From Bacillus safensis (lineage in GTDB: Bacteria; Bacillota; Bacilli; Bacillales; Bacillaceae), in assembly GCA_030159235.1 (NCBI GenBank), contig BSBG01000002.1, positions 186,001 through 250,000 of the forward strand: a stretch of DNA of 64,000 bases, written 5' to 3'. The position numbers and the translations under genes were made by a program. Positions 33,489-42,738 of this stretch are shown here, one piece after another. A model generated the notes under the pieces. That model searched no databases, was not told the origin of the DNA, and saw nothing but the letters and a program-made list of their open reading frames with translations. The number at the start of each line of letters is the position of its first letter. The stretch's first letter is position 1.

Positions 33489-34253
33489 ATGATCTCAGCT
33501 ACTAATCTACATAAATCTTATGGGCAGACCCATGTGTTAAAAGGCATTGATTTCACCGTACAAGAAGGTGAAGTGGTCGCAATTATTGGGCCAAGCGGAT
33601 CAGGAAAAACAACACTTCTTCGCAGTTTAAACAGCCTCGATATTCCAGATAAAGGAGAGCTGACTGTTGGAGAAGCCACGATTCAATTTGAACGATATCA
33701 TAAAAAAAATCTTTTAAAATTAAGACAGCAATCTTCCATGGTATTTCAGCATTATCACTTGTTTCAAAATAAACGAGCACTTGAAAATATTACAGAAGGA
33801 TTGATTGTGTCTCAAAACATGTCTAAGAAAGATGCTGAAAAAGTTGGAGAGCAATTTTTAGCGCGGATTGGGCTGCTACATAAAAAAGATGCATTTCCGA
33901 GTGAATTATCTGGCGGTCAGCAGCAGCGCATTGGCATTGCCCGTGCTCTTGCAATGAACCCTGCTGTGCTTTTGTTTGATGAACCTACGTCCGCACTGGA
34001 CCCAGAGATGGTAGGAGAAATCCTTGAAATGATCAAGGATATTGCGAGCCAAGGGATGACGATGGTCATTGTGACGCATGAAATTTCTTTTGCAAAGGAT
34101 GTAGCGGATACGGTGATCTTTATGGCAGATGGGGAAATTGTCGAAAAAGGCTCACCAGAAGACGTCCTCATGAAGCCTCAGCATGAACGAACGAAACAAT
34201 TTTTATCCAGAATTCATCGCGGAATGTGGCAAGGATCGGAGGAAGACATATGA
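33489..34253 (+). CDS. Amino-acid ABC transporter ATPase (probably cystine, TcyN-like)
   Basis: 254 residues from the ATG at 33489. Walker [13 protein letters not shown]-loop, signature [15 protein letters not shown], Walker [14 protein letters not shown] and the switch His (VTHE) are all present, in the polar amino-acid transporter subfamily. The start overlaps nothing upstream; the stop overlaps the next start by 4 bases (ATGA). The set of one ATPase, one lipoprotein and two permeases matches the tcyJKLMN-type cystine systems. Confidence 0.9.
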   Translation: MISATNLHKSYGQTHVLKGIDFTVQEGEVVAIIGPSGSGKTTLLRSLNSLDIPDKGELTVGEATIQFERYHKKNLLKLRQQSSMVFQHYHLFQNKRALENITEGLIVSQNMSKKDAEKVGEQFLARIGLLHKKDAFPSELSGGQQQRIGIARALAMNPAVLLFDEPTSALDPEMVGEILEMIKDIASQGMTMVIVTHEISFAKDVADTVIFMADGEIVEKGSPEDVLMKPQHERTKQFLSRIHRGMWQGSEEDI

Positions 34254-35110
34254 AGCAAAAGACAGCATTCATGACATCTGGTGTCCTTCTGTTTCTCCTC
34301 TCTCTTATTGGCTGCAGCAGTGTAAAAACAACAACAGATGACGGGAAACAAATTGTGAAAGTCGCATTGAGTGCAGAGGTCAATCCGCCATTTTTAGCCA
34401 CAAATGACCGAAATGAACCGATCGGCTATAACATTGATTATTTAAATGAAGTCGAAAAAAGACTCCCGCACATACATTTTGATTACATCTTCGGCGAGGA
34501 AGAATCCAATTTAATTGGTGTAGGCGCTGGGAAGTTTGAAATGGCGGCTAATTGGTTTTTTAGTAACCCTGAACGTGAAAAACGTTTCCTTTATCCTAAA
34601 GTGCCGTACGGATATTCGATGACAGGTTTAATTGTCAATCAATCAGAGGAGCATATTCAATCACTTGACGATATGACATCCAAAAAACTCGCTCCTGTCA
34701 GCCCTAGCGGGGGCTTACGTTCGATTTTAAATCAATATAATGAAGAACATGATCCGGATATTCCGCTGACAACCATTGAAAGCCCATCAAATGAACTCAA
34801 CTTAAAACGCGTTGAAAGCGGTCGGTCCGATGCGGCATTTATGAACATTTCTACCTTTGATACCATTCAAAAGCAGCTGAACCTGAAGATCAAGGTTGGC
34901 GGCATTGTGTCAAAGGAACCCATTTATCTCGTCTTGCAACCAAGTGAGAAGCAGCTTGCAGCAGATTTGGACCGGGTCACACAAGAGATGATTGATGATG
35001 GAACACTGCCTAAGCTTGCGAAAAAGTGGTTTGGGGTTGATTTCTTTCAAGATATTGACTACATCTCAGAGCAAGGCTACAAATATGAAGAAAGGAAGGA
35101 AGCGTCATGA
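34250..35110 (+). CDS. Amino-acid ABC transporter substrate-binding lipoprotein
   Basis: 286 residues from the ATG at 34250 (GGAGGAAG upstream). Lipoprotein signal ends at LSLIGC. The bilobed SBP type 3 domain begins [20 protein letters not shown] and includes a typical [10 protein letters not shown]. The ligand is likely an amino acid, and cystine or another sulfur compound is the best guess given the ydbM-like gene across the divergent promoter. The gene overlaps the ATPase and permease genes by 4 bases on each side. Confidence 0.88.
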   Translation: MKQKTAFMTSGVLLFLLSLIGCSSVKTTTDDGKQIVKVALSAEVNPPFLATNDRNEPIGYNIDYLNEVEKRLPHIHFDYIFGEEESNLIGVGAGKFEMAANWFFSNPEREKRFLYPKVPYGYSMTGLIVNQSEEHIQSLDDMTSKKLAPVSPSGGLRSILNQYNEEHDPDIPLTTIESPSNELNLKRVESGRSDAAFMNISTFDTIQKQLNLKIKVGGIVSKEPIYLVLQPSEKQLAADLDRVTQEMIDDGTLPKLAKKWFGVDFFQDIDYISEQGYKYEERKEAS

Positions 35111-35805
35111 CGTTTACAGCTGGAGATTGGCTGCGAATCTTTTTACAGGTGCTTGAACGCCTGCCAATCACTTTTCTTATTATTGTGGTGTCATTGCTAT
35201 TCGCTATCATCATAGGACTCTTATTTGCATGCATTCGTATTAAACAGATCCCAGTGCTGAAGCAATTGGCTGTCGTTTATTTATCTTTCACAAGAAGTAC
35301 GCCTTTAATTGTTCAGTTATTCTTGATTTATTTTGGACTGCCTCAGCTTTTACTTATGGCAGGGATTCAAATCAATCATTGGGATCGTGTGTTATTTGTG
35401 ATGATGACTTTTTCTTTACATACGGGCGCTTATTTGTCTGAAGTCTTTCGAAGTGCGTATTCATCTGTTGGGAAAGATCAGCTTGAAGCGGCCTACATTG
35501 TTGGGATGACAGATACACAGGCCTTGATCAGGATCATTATTCCCCAGGCCTTTCTCATTGCACTGCCAAACCTCGGAAATTACACCATTGATCTCGTGAA
35601 AGATACGGCGATTGCGTTTACGATCGGACTTATTGATATTATGGGACAGGTGAAGATCATCTTAGGCAATAATTATGGAATCGGCATGTTTGAAGTGTAT
35701 GTGATCATTGCGATTGTGTACTGGCTCATTTGTATGGGGATTGAACTTGTTACCATGCTGCTTGAAAAGAAATTTGTGAAAGGCCGCACCAGCCTGTCAC
35801 GCTAA
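35107..35805 (+). CDS. Amino-acid ABC transporter permease 1
   Basis: 232 residues with five to six membrane helices of the HisM/GlnP type and the EAA loop QLEAAYIVGMTDTQALIRII, which docks to the ATPase. The start overlaps the stop of the binding-protein gene (ATGA), a sign of translational coupling. Probably pairs with the next permease. Confidence 0.9.
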   Translation: MTFTAGDWLRIFLQVLERLPITFLIIVVSLLFAIIIGLLFACIRIKQIPVLKQLAVVYLSFTRSTPLIVQLFLIYFGLPQLLLMAGIQINHWDRVLFVMMTFSLHTGAYLSEVFRSAYSSVGKDQLEAAYIVGMTDTQALIRIIIPQAFLIALPNLGNYTIDLVKDTAIAFTIGLIDIMGQVKIILGNNYGIGMFEVYVIIAIVYWLICMGIELVTMLLEKKFVKGRTSLSR

Positions 35806-35817
35806 GGAGGCGATTTG

Positions 35818-36531
35818 ATGCAAACCATTGATATTCCATTTGCGATTGACCAAGTACCTCATATTCTAAAGGGCGTTCCTTTTACCTTATTGATTGCACT
35901 TGTTTCCATGGCTGTGAGCCTTTTAATTGGATCTGTTTTTGCTTTCATTCGTCTCTTTCGCATCCCTGTCCTTAGACAGTTCGTCACGCTCTATGTCTCC
36001 TTTTTTAGAGGAACGCCTCTTATTGTTCAGCTGTTCGCTTTCTTTTATGGGCTTCCTTTTCTCTTAACGAGCATGAGCGGCACATTCGGTCTGACCTTTC
36101 ATCCAGATATGGTCTCCCCGTTAGCTGTTGCCCTTATTACCTTCAGCCTCCATTCAGCCGCCCATTTAACAGAGGTGGTTCGGAGTGCGCTTCTTGCGGT
36201 AGACAAAGGGCAGCTTGAAGCGGCAAAAATTGTAGGTATGAACACAAGGCAGGCGATGCTGCGCATTATTTTGCCGCAGGCATTTGTTGTCGCCTTGCCG
36301 AACCTAGGCAATCAGCTTGTTCAGCTATTAAAAGCGACATCTCTTGCGTTTACAATTGGGGTACTCGAAATCATGGGTATTTCCCGAATCATCGCAAATG
36401 ATGGGTATCAGTTTTTAGAAACTTACCTCGTCTCTGCTTTGATCTATTGGATGCTGAGCATTTTCTTTGAATTAGCTTTTGCCTTGTTAGAGAAGCGAGT
36501 CAGCGTGTACGGAAGATCTCTCGGACGTTAA
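35818..36531 (+). CDS. Amino-acid ABC transporter permease 2
   Basis: 237 residues from the ATG at 35818 with AAGGAGG 7 bases upstream; a TTG one codon earlier is less likely. Same fold as the preceding permease, with EAA loop QLEAAKIVGMNTRQAMLRII. It ends the operon; no clear terminator is seen in the following 180 bases on the plus strand, apart from the hairpin shared with bdhA. Confidence 0.9.
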   Translation: MQTIDIPFAIDQVPHILKGVPFTLLIALVSMAVSLLIGSVFAFIRLFRIPVLRQFVTLYVSFFRGTPLIVQLFAFFYGLPFLLTSMSGTFGLTFHPDMVSPLAVALITFSLHSAAHLTEVVRSALLAVDKGQLEAAKIVGMNTRQAMLRIILPQAFVVALPNLGNQLVQLLKATSLAFTIGVLEIMGISRIIANDGYQFLETYLVSALIYWMLSIFFELAFALLEKRVSVYGRSLGR

Positions 36532-36712
36532 ACAGTTCCTTTGGTTGGGTTTTAGTTTCTTTGTAAAAACCGGATCATGCTTAGAGGGCTTTGCTTCATA
36601 TTGCAATTCTTTGATGTGATAAAACACGCTGCCTTCTCCCTTATCCTATATACATCTTTTCACTTATCACTATTCAACCGCGTCTCTCTTTATAAAAATG
36701 ACCTGATTACAT

Positions 36713-36747
36713 AAAAAAGAGAATGGCTTAAGCCACTCTCTTTTTTA
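36713..36747. terminator. Bidirectional terminator between the ABC operon and bdhA
   Basis: AAAAAAGAGAATGGCTT / AAGCCACTCTCTTTTTT, nearly perfect, with A/T runs on both sides, directly after the bdhA stop codon. Confidence 0.85.
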
Positions 36748-36753
36748 TCCTAC

Positions 36754-37794
36754 TTATTCAGCACTAACTAAAATTTTCACTTGATCTTTTTCATTGATTA
36801 ATGCATGGAAGCCATCCTCGATCACATCGTCCAGCTTGATTTTTTTCGTGACGAGCGTATCTGCAGAGAAATAACCTTTTCTCATTAAGTTTAATACAGA
36901 TGGGAATACATCTCTGTAGCCGATAATTCCTTTCACTGTACGTTCTTTAATGACAATGTCGTTCGGCATAATTTCTGCGCCTTTTTCCCAAATGCTTACA
37001 ATGACCGTTTCGCCTGCAATTTTAGTTGATTGGATTGCTTGCTTCAATACAACAGGTACACCTGTCACTTCAAAAGAAACATCGACGCCACCGTTTGTAC
37101 GGCGTGCAATTTCTTGAACAACATCTTCATATTGAGAAGGATCTACAATGATAGCCCCGAGCTCTTTTGCTTTCTCTTGGCGTTCTTTTGATAATTCAAC
37201 TGCATAAATATCAGTAGCACCAGCTGCTTTTAATGCTTCAATGACAAGCAAACCAATTGGTCCACAGCCAAACACAGCCGCTGTATCCCCAGCTTGTACT
37301 TTACTAGAACGAACAGCATATAAAGCAACTGCAGAAGGCTCAACAAGCGCGCCTTGCTCATATGAGATTTCGTCTGGTAATAAATGAAGTAATTCTTCAT
37401 CGACTGATACATATTCAGAGAATCCACCGCCGCCTCCGGCAAGTCCTAAAAAGCCCATGTTTTCATCTAAGTTATAAGCACCTTGATGTCCGTGAGTTGC
37501 AAAAATAGGCTCAACAACCACTCGATCGCCTACTTTGTAATTGCTCACGCCTTCTCCTACTTCAACAACCTCACCAGAGAACTCGTGTCCCAGTGTAACT
37601 GGTGCTTTTTCTTTTGTAAGTGGATGAGGTTCATTCACTGGAATGAAGATCGGCCCGCCTAAATATTCATGTAAATCACTACCACAAATGCCGCACCATT
37701 TTACTTTCAGTTTCACTTTTCCTGGAGCAACTGTTGGTTCGTCAATTTCCTCTAGTCGAATGTCCTTTTGATCGTGCCAGCGTAGTGCTTTCAT
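36754..37794 (-). CDS. bdhA: (R,R)-butanediol dehydrogenase / acetoin reductase
   Basis: 346 residues, the B. subtilis BdhA length, from the ATG at 37794 with AAAAGGAG upstream. Zinc-type medium-chain dehydrogenase: catalytic zinc ligands Cys in KWCGICGSD and His/Glu in GHEFSGEV, and the NAD-binding loop FGCGPIGLLVIE. The GGAGGGGFSEYV stretch is typical of this group. It interconverts acetoin and 2,3-butanediol with NAD. Single gene with its own terminator. Confidence 0.9.
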   Translation of the reverse strand: MKALRWHDQKDIRLEEIDEPTVAPGKVKLKVKWCGICGSDLHEYLGGPIFIPVNEPHPLTKEKAPVTLGHEFSGEVVEVGEGVSNYKVGDRVVVEPIFATHGHQGAYNLDENMGFLGLAGGGGGFSEYVSVDEELLHLLPDEISYEQGALVEPSAVALYAVRSSKVQAGDTAAVFGCGPIGLLVIEALKAAGATDIYAVELSKERQEKAKELGAIIVDPSQYEDVVQEIARRTNGGVDVSFEVTGVPVVLKQAIQSTKIAGETVIVSIWEKGAEIMPNDIVIKERTVKGIIGYRDVFPSVLNLMRKGYFSADTLVTKKIKLDDVIEDGFHALINEKDQVKILVSAE

Positions 37795-37864
37795 TTGTAA
37801 GACTCCTTTTCTCATCAATTTAATTAACTTACTTAAATAATGATAACATAATTTTTTTAATTTT

Positions 37865-39085
37865 CTAAGTAGGATGCACTATTTTTTTTATAGTCAATGG
37901 ACGAAAGATGACAAAACATAGCAATAAACAGACAAGAAGCATACATATACACCCAATGATGACGGAGGTTCTGATTGATAAAACATGAGCGAGTCCGCCA
38001 AATATCCCTGTCGTGGCTATTGTCAAAATGGCTTCAATTAAGGCATAAAAGCTGGCTACCCTCCCCATCACCTCTACCGGGATATTTGTTTGATAGAACG
38101 TCATAAAGCCTGTGTTCGCAAATGCTAAAAAGAAGGCTAAAACAAAAAATCCAACAGCAGCAGCAAATAGTGTGCTGGAAAAAGCGTAAAAGAGATAGCC
38201 AAACACCACAAACAAACTGCCGATCCCAAGCATCAGTGAAACTGACAGTCTCTCGACAATGACCGAATTAAGACTTGCCCCTGCGATGATACCTGCTCCA
38301 GCCACACTGACAAGAAGGCCATATTCTGTATCAGTCAGCATCAGCACTTCTTTTGCAAAGGCTGTTTCAAGTGAGTCAATGGCAGTAGGAAGTACCGATA
38401 TCGCCGCACTAAATAATAAATACACCGCCATGATCTGGCGTGATGTCAGACTAAATCGAAGAACAAGCTTTGCATCCTCTTTTAACACTGAAAGAGCAAA
38501 CCCCTTTTGGCCAGCAGCTATTTTCAGCAAATTCGGTAAACACATCGTTAAAAGAGCAGATATTAAAAGGCAGATTGCATTCACATAAATTGAAAGAATA
38601 GGCGTCCCAATTAGAAAGAGCAAGCCTGCTACTGCGGGTCCAAGTAAAAATCCACCCGATTGCAATAAGGACCTAATGGCATTAAACCGTTTTCGGTTAT
38701 CCGACGGGATCAGCCCTGTCATATACACCATCGATGCTGGATGAAACATCGCTTGTGCCATCTGAATGAAAAATACCATGACATACAGGATCAGCAGATG
38801 TCCTGAAAATAAAGCAAATGGGATACATGTAATGAAAATAGCTCGGATGATATCTAAACTAATCATCACATGCCGTTGATTCAGTCTGTCAATCAAACTA
38901 CCAGACCAGCTATTGGTCAAAAGTGCAGCAGCCGGTCTGAGCATATAGACAGCTGTTACAGCAAGCACAGAGCCCGTTTCTTGAAAAATGAGCAAATGGA
39001 GGGCGATCATATAAATCCATTCTCCTATGTTTGCAATCCCGATGGCTCCAAGTAAAATACTCATATCACGCCAATGTGTTTTCAT
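37865..39085 (-). CDS. MFS transporter (DHA3-like) preceded by a T-box leader
   Basis: 406 residues with 12 predicted membrane helices and a typical MFS loop (SGSLIDRLNQRHVM between helices 2 and 3). The closest recognisable group is the MFS_3/DHA3 exporters (macrolide efflux, EntS-like). The start has AGGGGGCAACC upstream. It directly follows the T-box terminator/antiterminator at 39095-39175, so its expression should rise when a specific tRNA is uncharged. That points to an amino-acid or amino-acid-derived substrate, contrary to a simple drug-efflux label. Confidence 0.85.
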   Translation of the reverse strand: MKTHWRDMSILLGAIGIANIGEWIYMIALHLLIFQETGSVLAVTAVYMLRPAAALLTNSWSGSLIDRLNQRHVMISLDIIRAIFITCIPFALFSGHLLILYVMVFFIQMAQAMFHPASMVYMTGLIPSDNRKRFNAIRSLLQSGGFLLGPAVAGLLFLIGTPILSIYVNAICLLISALLTMCLPNLLKIAAGQKGFALSVLKEDAKLVLRFSLTSRQIMAVYLLFSAAISVLPTAIDSLETAFAKEVLMLTDTEYGLLVSVAGAGIIAGASLNSVIVERLSVSLMLGIGSLFVVFGYLFYAFSSTLFAAAVGFFVLAFFLAFANTGFMTFYQTNIPVEVMGRVASFYALIEAILTIATTGIFGGLAHVLSIRTSVIIGCICMLLVCLLLCFVIFRPLTIKKIVHPT

Positions 39086-39094
39086 GGTTGCCCC

Positions 39095-39410
39095 CTATTT
39101 TTTTGTCATAAAAAAATCCCGCCCCCAAGACATTTCTGTCTTGAGGACGGGATTTACTCCGTGTTGCCACCTCAGTTCATTCATCTGTTCCCAGATGAAC
39201 CTTAGCAGGTCATCATTTAACCCTTCTCTATAACGGGAGAAATTCGCTGCACCACCATCCGATGGAATCCGGTGCAGAGCTAAGAGGCTTGGTTCCATCA
39301 TGCTCCCCAGCTCCTTCTCAGCTTCACGGAGTTCTCTGTGTGAGGCAGCTATGATGTACTTTTCTCTATTTAAGCTGTGTCTTTTTTCATCACGATCTTC
39401 AGCTGAATTG
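39095..39410 (-). ncRNA. T-box leader controlling the MFS transporter gene
   Basis: Read on the minus strand: AGTA (39357-39360) and GAA (39293-39295) flank the Specifier loop of Stem I, with pairing CATCAT/ATGATG above it; AGAG-type bulge sequence lies in the stem. The T-box core GGTGGCAACACGG is at 39159-39171, and the following terminator is AAATCCCGTCC ... GGGCGGGATTTTTTT (39111-39155). With the spacing of glyQS/tyrS leaders (GAAN-codon) the specifier is CAA (Gln, 39289-39291); a one-base shift gives CCA (Pro). The UGGC in the core pairs with a tRNA carrying G73, which favours Gln over Pro. Confidence 0.88.
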
Positions 39411-39416
39411 TTACAT

Positions 39417-39445
39417 ATTGTACTGCGCCTCAATCAAAGCGTCAA
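39417..39445 (-). promoter_or_regulatory. Sigma-A promoter of the T-box transcript
   Basis: TTGACG (39440-39445), 17-base spacer, TACAAT (39417-39422) on the minus strand; start of transcription near 39410. Confidence 0.8.
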
Positions 39446-39456
39446 TATTTTTCATG

Positions 39457-40209
39457 TTAATCCGCATAAATCATTTTTCTGGTCATGCCGCCATCAACGA
39501 CTAAATCTGTGCCCGTGACAAATTGATTGTCTTCATCTGTTAAATAAAAACAAGCTTTCACAATATCCTTTGGCGTGCCGACTCGATTAGAAAAATGCTG
39601 CTGATGGTCAATCTCTCGAAGACTTTTCTCATCCATCGTTTCAATCCATCCAGGAGAAATGCTATTCACCGTAATGTGATCTTGGCTAAAAGAAGCCGCC
39701 AATGCATGAGTCAGTGCGGAAATCCCGCCTTTTGATGCGGCATATGCTTCCGTATGAGGCTCTGACATAGTCGCTCGGGTAGATGAAATGTTCACAATGG
39801 AACCGCCTTTTGGATTCTCTTTCATATAACGTGCTGCCTCTCTTGCACATAAAAAAGTTCCTCTCAGGTTTGTTTGCAGCACATGATCCCACTCATCGAC
39901 TGATAACTCATAAGGCGATGCTGTGCACATGACGCCCGCATTATTAATGAGGATATCAATCGTTTTAAAGCGCTCTGCCGCAAATGTCATCAAGCGCTGG
40001 ATCTCCTTCTCTTGTTTCACATCCGTCTTGATAAAATAAACTTCAAAGGACTCTTTTCTCAGCTGCTTCTCCAAACGTTTGCCCTTCTCTTCATCTATAT
40101 CCGCAAGCACCACACGTGCCCCTTCTTTTGCATAGCCAGAGGCGATTGATTCACCAATACCATTGGCTGCGCCTGTGATGATGACGGTTTTCCCTTTAAC
40201 ATGTAGCAT
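39457..40209 (-). CDS. Short-chain dehydrogenase/reductase (SDR)
   Basis: 250 residues of the classical SDR family: cofactor loop TGAANGIGES, ADIDEEK (acidic residue selecting NAD), NNAG, the catalytic Ser in NISSTR, and YAASK (Tyr and Lys). C-terminal ISPGWI and VVDGGM are typical. Similar to glucose 1-dehydrogenase-like SDRs, but the substrate is unknown. It ends 12 bases before the promoter of the T-box transcript. Confidence 0.85.
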   Translation of the reverse strand: MLHVKGKTVIITGAANGIGESIASGYAKEGARVVLADIDEEKGKRLEKQLRKESFEVYFIKTDVKQEKEIQRLMTFAAERFKTIDILINNAGVMCTASPYELSVDEWDHVLQTNLRGTFLCAREAARYMKENPKGGSIVNISSTRATMSEPHTEAYAASKGGISALTHALAASFSQDHITVNSISPGWIETMDEKSLREIDHQQHFSNRVGTPKDIVKACFYLTDEDNQFVTGTDLVVDGGMTRKMIYAD

Positions 40210-40249
40210 ATGATTGATTCCTTTCTATAATTGGTATGAATGAAGCCTT

Positions 40250-41023
40250 TTATTCTTTCCTGAAAAGTGCGATCCAGTCATCGACCTCTATTGATTCTAT
40301 TTGATCCTCTGTCATGTTTAATCTATAATATTGCTTTATTTTCTCGTTAGCATTTAACATGTAGTCTGTAACGATCTCTTCTTCCTTTAACGATTTCGTT
40401 GTTCGCTTTACCCATTCTTGAAAAGGATAACGCTTTTTTCGTTCCATTGATCTCACTTCTTTTAATCCCTCTTTTAAAAACAATTCCCTCCATTGGTCTG
40501 TAGATAGACAGGACACATGACTTGGGTCTCTCAATCGTTCTAGCTGATTGATAAAAAGAGCCAACTCTTCATCATTTGGCGAAATATTATCAATCAAGAA
40601 AAACAGACCATTTGACTTTAATACACGAGCGGCCTCTTTGGCAAACTGTTCAGGGTGCGGGAAATGGTGTGCAGCAATTCGGCATGTGACTATATCAAAG
40701 GTTCCATCTAAAAAAGGGAGGCTTTCCGCATCCGCTAGTACATAAAAAATTTGTGGATATCCTTTTAAATGAAGTGCTGTATTAGAAAGCATCTCTCTCG
40801 TTAAATCCGTTGCAAACACTTGATTCACATATGGAGCTAGGGCTTTTGCAGTATGACCGCCGCCAGTTGCGATATCAAGCACGACCCAGCTTTCTTTTGG
40901 AGCTGTCCATTCAACGATTACATCTAGATCTGCTCCCTTTGCATGAGTTTGACTTGTCACATACTTTTCTGCATTTCTCCCAAATTGTTCTACAACTCTT
41001 CTTTTTGCCTGATCTGAATTCAT
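40250..41023 (-). CDS. UbiE/YcgJ-like SAM-dependent methyltransferase
   Basis: 257 residues from the ATG at 41023; the ATG three codons earlier abuts AAAAGGAG too closely. Motif I VVLDIATGGGHTAKALAPY, then FATDLTREML and DAESLPFLDGTFDIV are standard for class I small-molecule methyltransferases. It lies upstream of the SDR gene in the same direction, so the two may work together. Substrate unknown. Confidence 0.82.
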   Translation of the reverse strand: MNSDQAKRRVVEQFGRNAEKYVTSQTHAKGADLDVIVEWTAPKESWVVLDIATGGGHTAKALAPYVNQVFATDLTREMLSNTALHLKGYPQIFYVLADAESLPFLDGTFDIVTCRIAAHHFPHPEQFAKEAARVLKSNGLFFLIDNISPNDEELALFINQLERLRDPSHVSCLSTDQWRELFLKEGLKEVRSMERKKRYPFQEWVKRTTKSLKEEEIVTDYMLNANEKIKQYYRLNMTEDQIESIEVDDWIALFRKE

Positions 41024-41060
41024 CTGATTCATCTCCTTTTAATGATGCTGTATATTTTAT

Positions 41061-41101
41061 CAAAATAAAGAGCCGCCCCATTTTATTGAGCGGCCCCTTT
41101 C
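41061..41101 (-). terminator. Terminator of the formaldehyde dehydrogenase gene
   Basis: AGGGGCCGCT ... GGGGCGGCTCTTTATTTT on the minus strand; stem GCCGC / GCGGC extended by flanking pairs, followed by T-rich sequence. Confidence 0.75.
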
Positions 41102-41111
41102 ATGTTAAAAA

Positions 41112-42326
41112 TTATCGAGAAAGCATCCCATGCGGGTCAATCACAAATTTCTTCGCTACACCCGAATCAAAATCACTATATCCTTTAGGGGCTTGATCAA
41201 GGTCAATGACGGTCGCATTGACGGCTTTGGCGATTTGTGCTCTTCCGCTTAAAATGGATTTCATTAGACTGCGGTGATACTGCATGACAGGGGTCTGCCC
41301 TGTCACAAAGGTATGAGCTTTCGCCCACCCTAATCCAATTCGCACTTTAAGCGAACCAACTTTTGCATCTGCATCCACTGCACCTGGATCTTCTGTAACG
41401 TAAAGTCCTGGAATTCCGAGCTTACCGCCAACTTTGGTAATATCCATAATCGTATTTAACACGGTCGCAGGGGCTTCCCCCTGATCTCCATGACCCGAAG
41501 CTTCAAAACCAACACAATCGACGGCACAATCGACTTCTGGCTCCCCTAAAATATTTGCCATTTGTTCGCCGATTCGATCATGTTTCCGTAAATTGATCGT
41601 CTCACAGCCAAAGCTTCTTGCCTGCTCCAGCCTTTGCTCATTCAGATCTCCAACAATCACAGCAGATGCGCCAAGGAGCTGAGCAGAATGTGCTGCGGCA
41701 AGGCCTACTGGCCCAGCACCCGCAATATATACGGTGGAACCAGGCTTGACTCCAGCCGAATAAGCACCGTGAAAACCAGTCGGGAAAATATCAGAAAGCA
41801 TCGTCAGATCAAGTATTTTTTCCATCGCTTGTTCTTTGTCTGGAAATTTAAGTAGCTGGAAATCTGCATATGGAACCATGACATACTCGGATTGGCCGCC
41901 AACCCATCCGCCCATATCTACATATCCATAGGCAGAGCCTGGACGTTCCGGGTTTACATTTAAACACACATGGGTTTTTTGTTCCTTACACATGACGCAG
42001 CGTCCACAAGCAATATTAAACGGAACGGACACGAGGTCTCCTTTTTGAATAAACTCCACATCTCGTCCAACCTCAATGACTTCACCTGTAATTTCATGAC
42101 CAAGGACAAGTCCCTCAGGCGCAGTTGTACGCCCTCTCACCATGTGCTGATCACTTCCGCAAATGTTTGTCGTCACTACTTTTAAAATAACACCATGCTC
42201 ACATTTGCGCCCCACATTGGCTTTAGGTACACCCGGGCCATCCTTTAAGACCAAATCAGGGTATCCAATATCCTCAACTGCTACATTTCCTGCTCCTTTA
42301 TAAACGACACCTTTGTTTCCCGACAT
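41112..42326 (-). CDS. fdhA: Glutathione-independent formaldehyde dehydrogenase
   Basis: 404 residues from the ATG at 42326 with GGGAGGAATG upstream. Zinc-dependent medium-chain dehydrogenase with VVTTNICGSDQHMVRG (catalytic zinc Cys), GHEITGEV, the structural-zinc group CGRCVMCKEQKTHVC, and the NAD loop GAGPVGLAAAH. The Pseudomonas FdhA type has the same layout, including SDIFPTGFHGA. It oxidises formaldehyde to formate without added glutathione. Together with hxlAB, about 13 kb away, it suggests the strain meets formaldehyde regularly. Confidence 0.88.
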   Translation of the reverse strand: MSGNKGVVYKGAGNVAVEDIGYPDLVLKDGPGVPKANVGRKCEHGVILKVVTTNICGSDQHMVRGRTTAPEGLVLGHEITGEVIEVGRDVEFIQKGDLVSVPFNIACGRCVMCKEQKTHVCLNVNPERPGSAYGYVDMGGWVGGQSEYVMVPYADFQLLKFPDKEQAMEKILDLTMLSDIFPTGFHGAYSAGVKPGSTVYIAGAGPVGLAAAHSAQLLGASAVIVGDLNEQRLEQARSFGCETINLRKHDRIGEQMANILGEPEVDCAVDCVGFEASGHGDQGEAPATVLNTIMDITKVGGKLGIPGLYVTEDPGAVDADAKVGSLKVRIGLGWAKAHTFVTGQTPVMQYHRSLMKSILSGRAQIAKAVNATVIDLDQAPKGYSDFDSGVAKKFVIDPHGMLSR

Positions 42327-42534
42327 GATTTCATTCCTCCCTTTTTGTTTAAAAATGAAGTCTCTACAATTTTCTCTATTTCTTTCATCATTACCTGCTT
42401 CAATTGGCACAATTGATGAAAAAAAAGCGATGATTGTCTATCAGGGAGAGAAAAATGTGCCTTCCAGTTAAATAAAAAAGAAAATATTGAAAAAAAAGCT
42501 AAACTTTTGCAGAATGGTGTCGATATAAGAAGTA

Positions 42535-42706
42535 AGCCAGACAGGTATCCTTAATCGACAAACAAATTCCTTATATATACTATCATTCCTTACACACCTG
42601 GCTGGCGCCTACATCACATACGAAAGGCTCTTCTGCTGAAGAGCCTTTATTATTTTTAATTTGATTGCAAGCAAAGAGGCTCCTCTAACGAAGAGCCTCT
42701 TTTTTG
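42535..42706 (+). ncRNA. Candidate plus-strand small transcript with tandem terminators
   Basis: In this 410-base gap between two minus-strand genes are two hairpins whose T tracts point to the plus strand: AAAGGCTCTTC / GAAGAGCCTTT (42623-42649, then TATTATTTTT) and AGAGGCTC / GAGCCTCT (42675-42700, then T6). No plus-strand gene precedes them. A possible promoter, TTGAAA-17-CAGAAT, is near 42490-42516. The RNA would be about 100-180 bases. No protein frame with a ribosome-binding site was found. Boundaries are approximate. Confidence 0.35.
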
Positions 42707-42738
42707 ATTGCTTGTTCATTACCTGGGAAATATTTTCA

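Noticed and set aside
39095-39433. A 112-codon minus-strand frame between the SDR and MFS genes
   Set aside because: It coincides with the T-box leader, and its apparent protein has no family resemblance; the RNA features explain the sequence.
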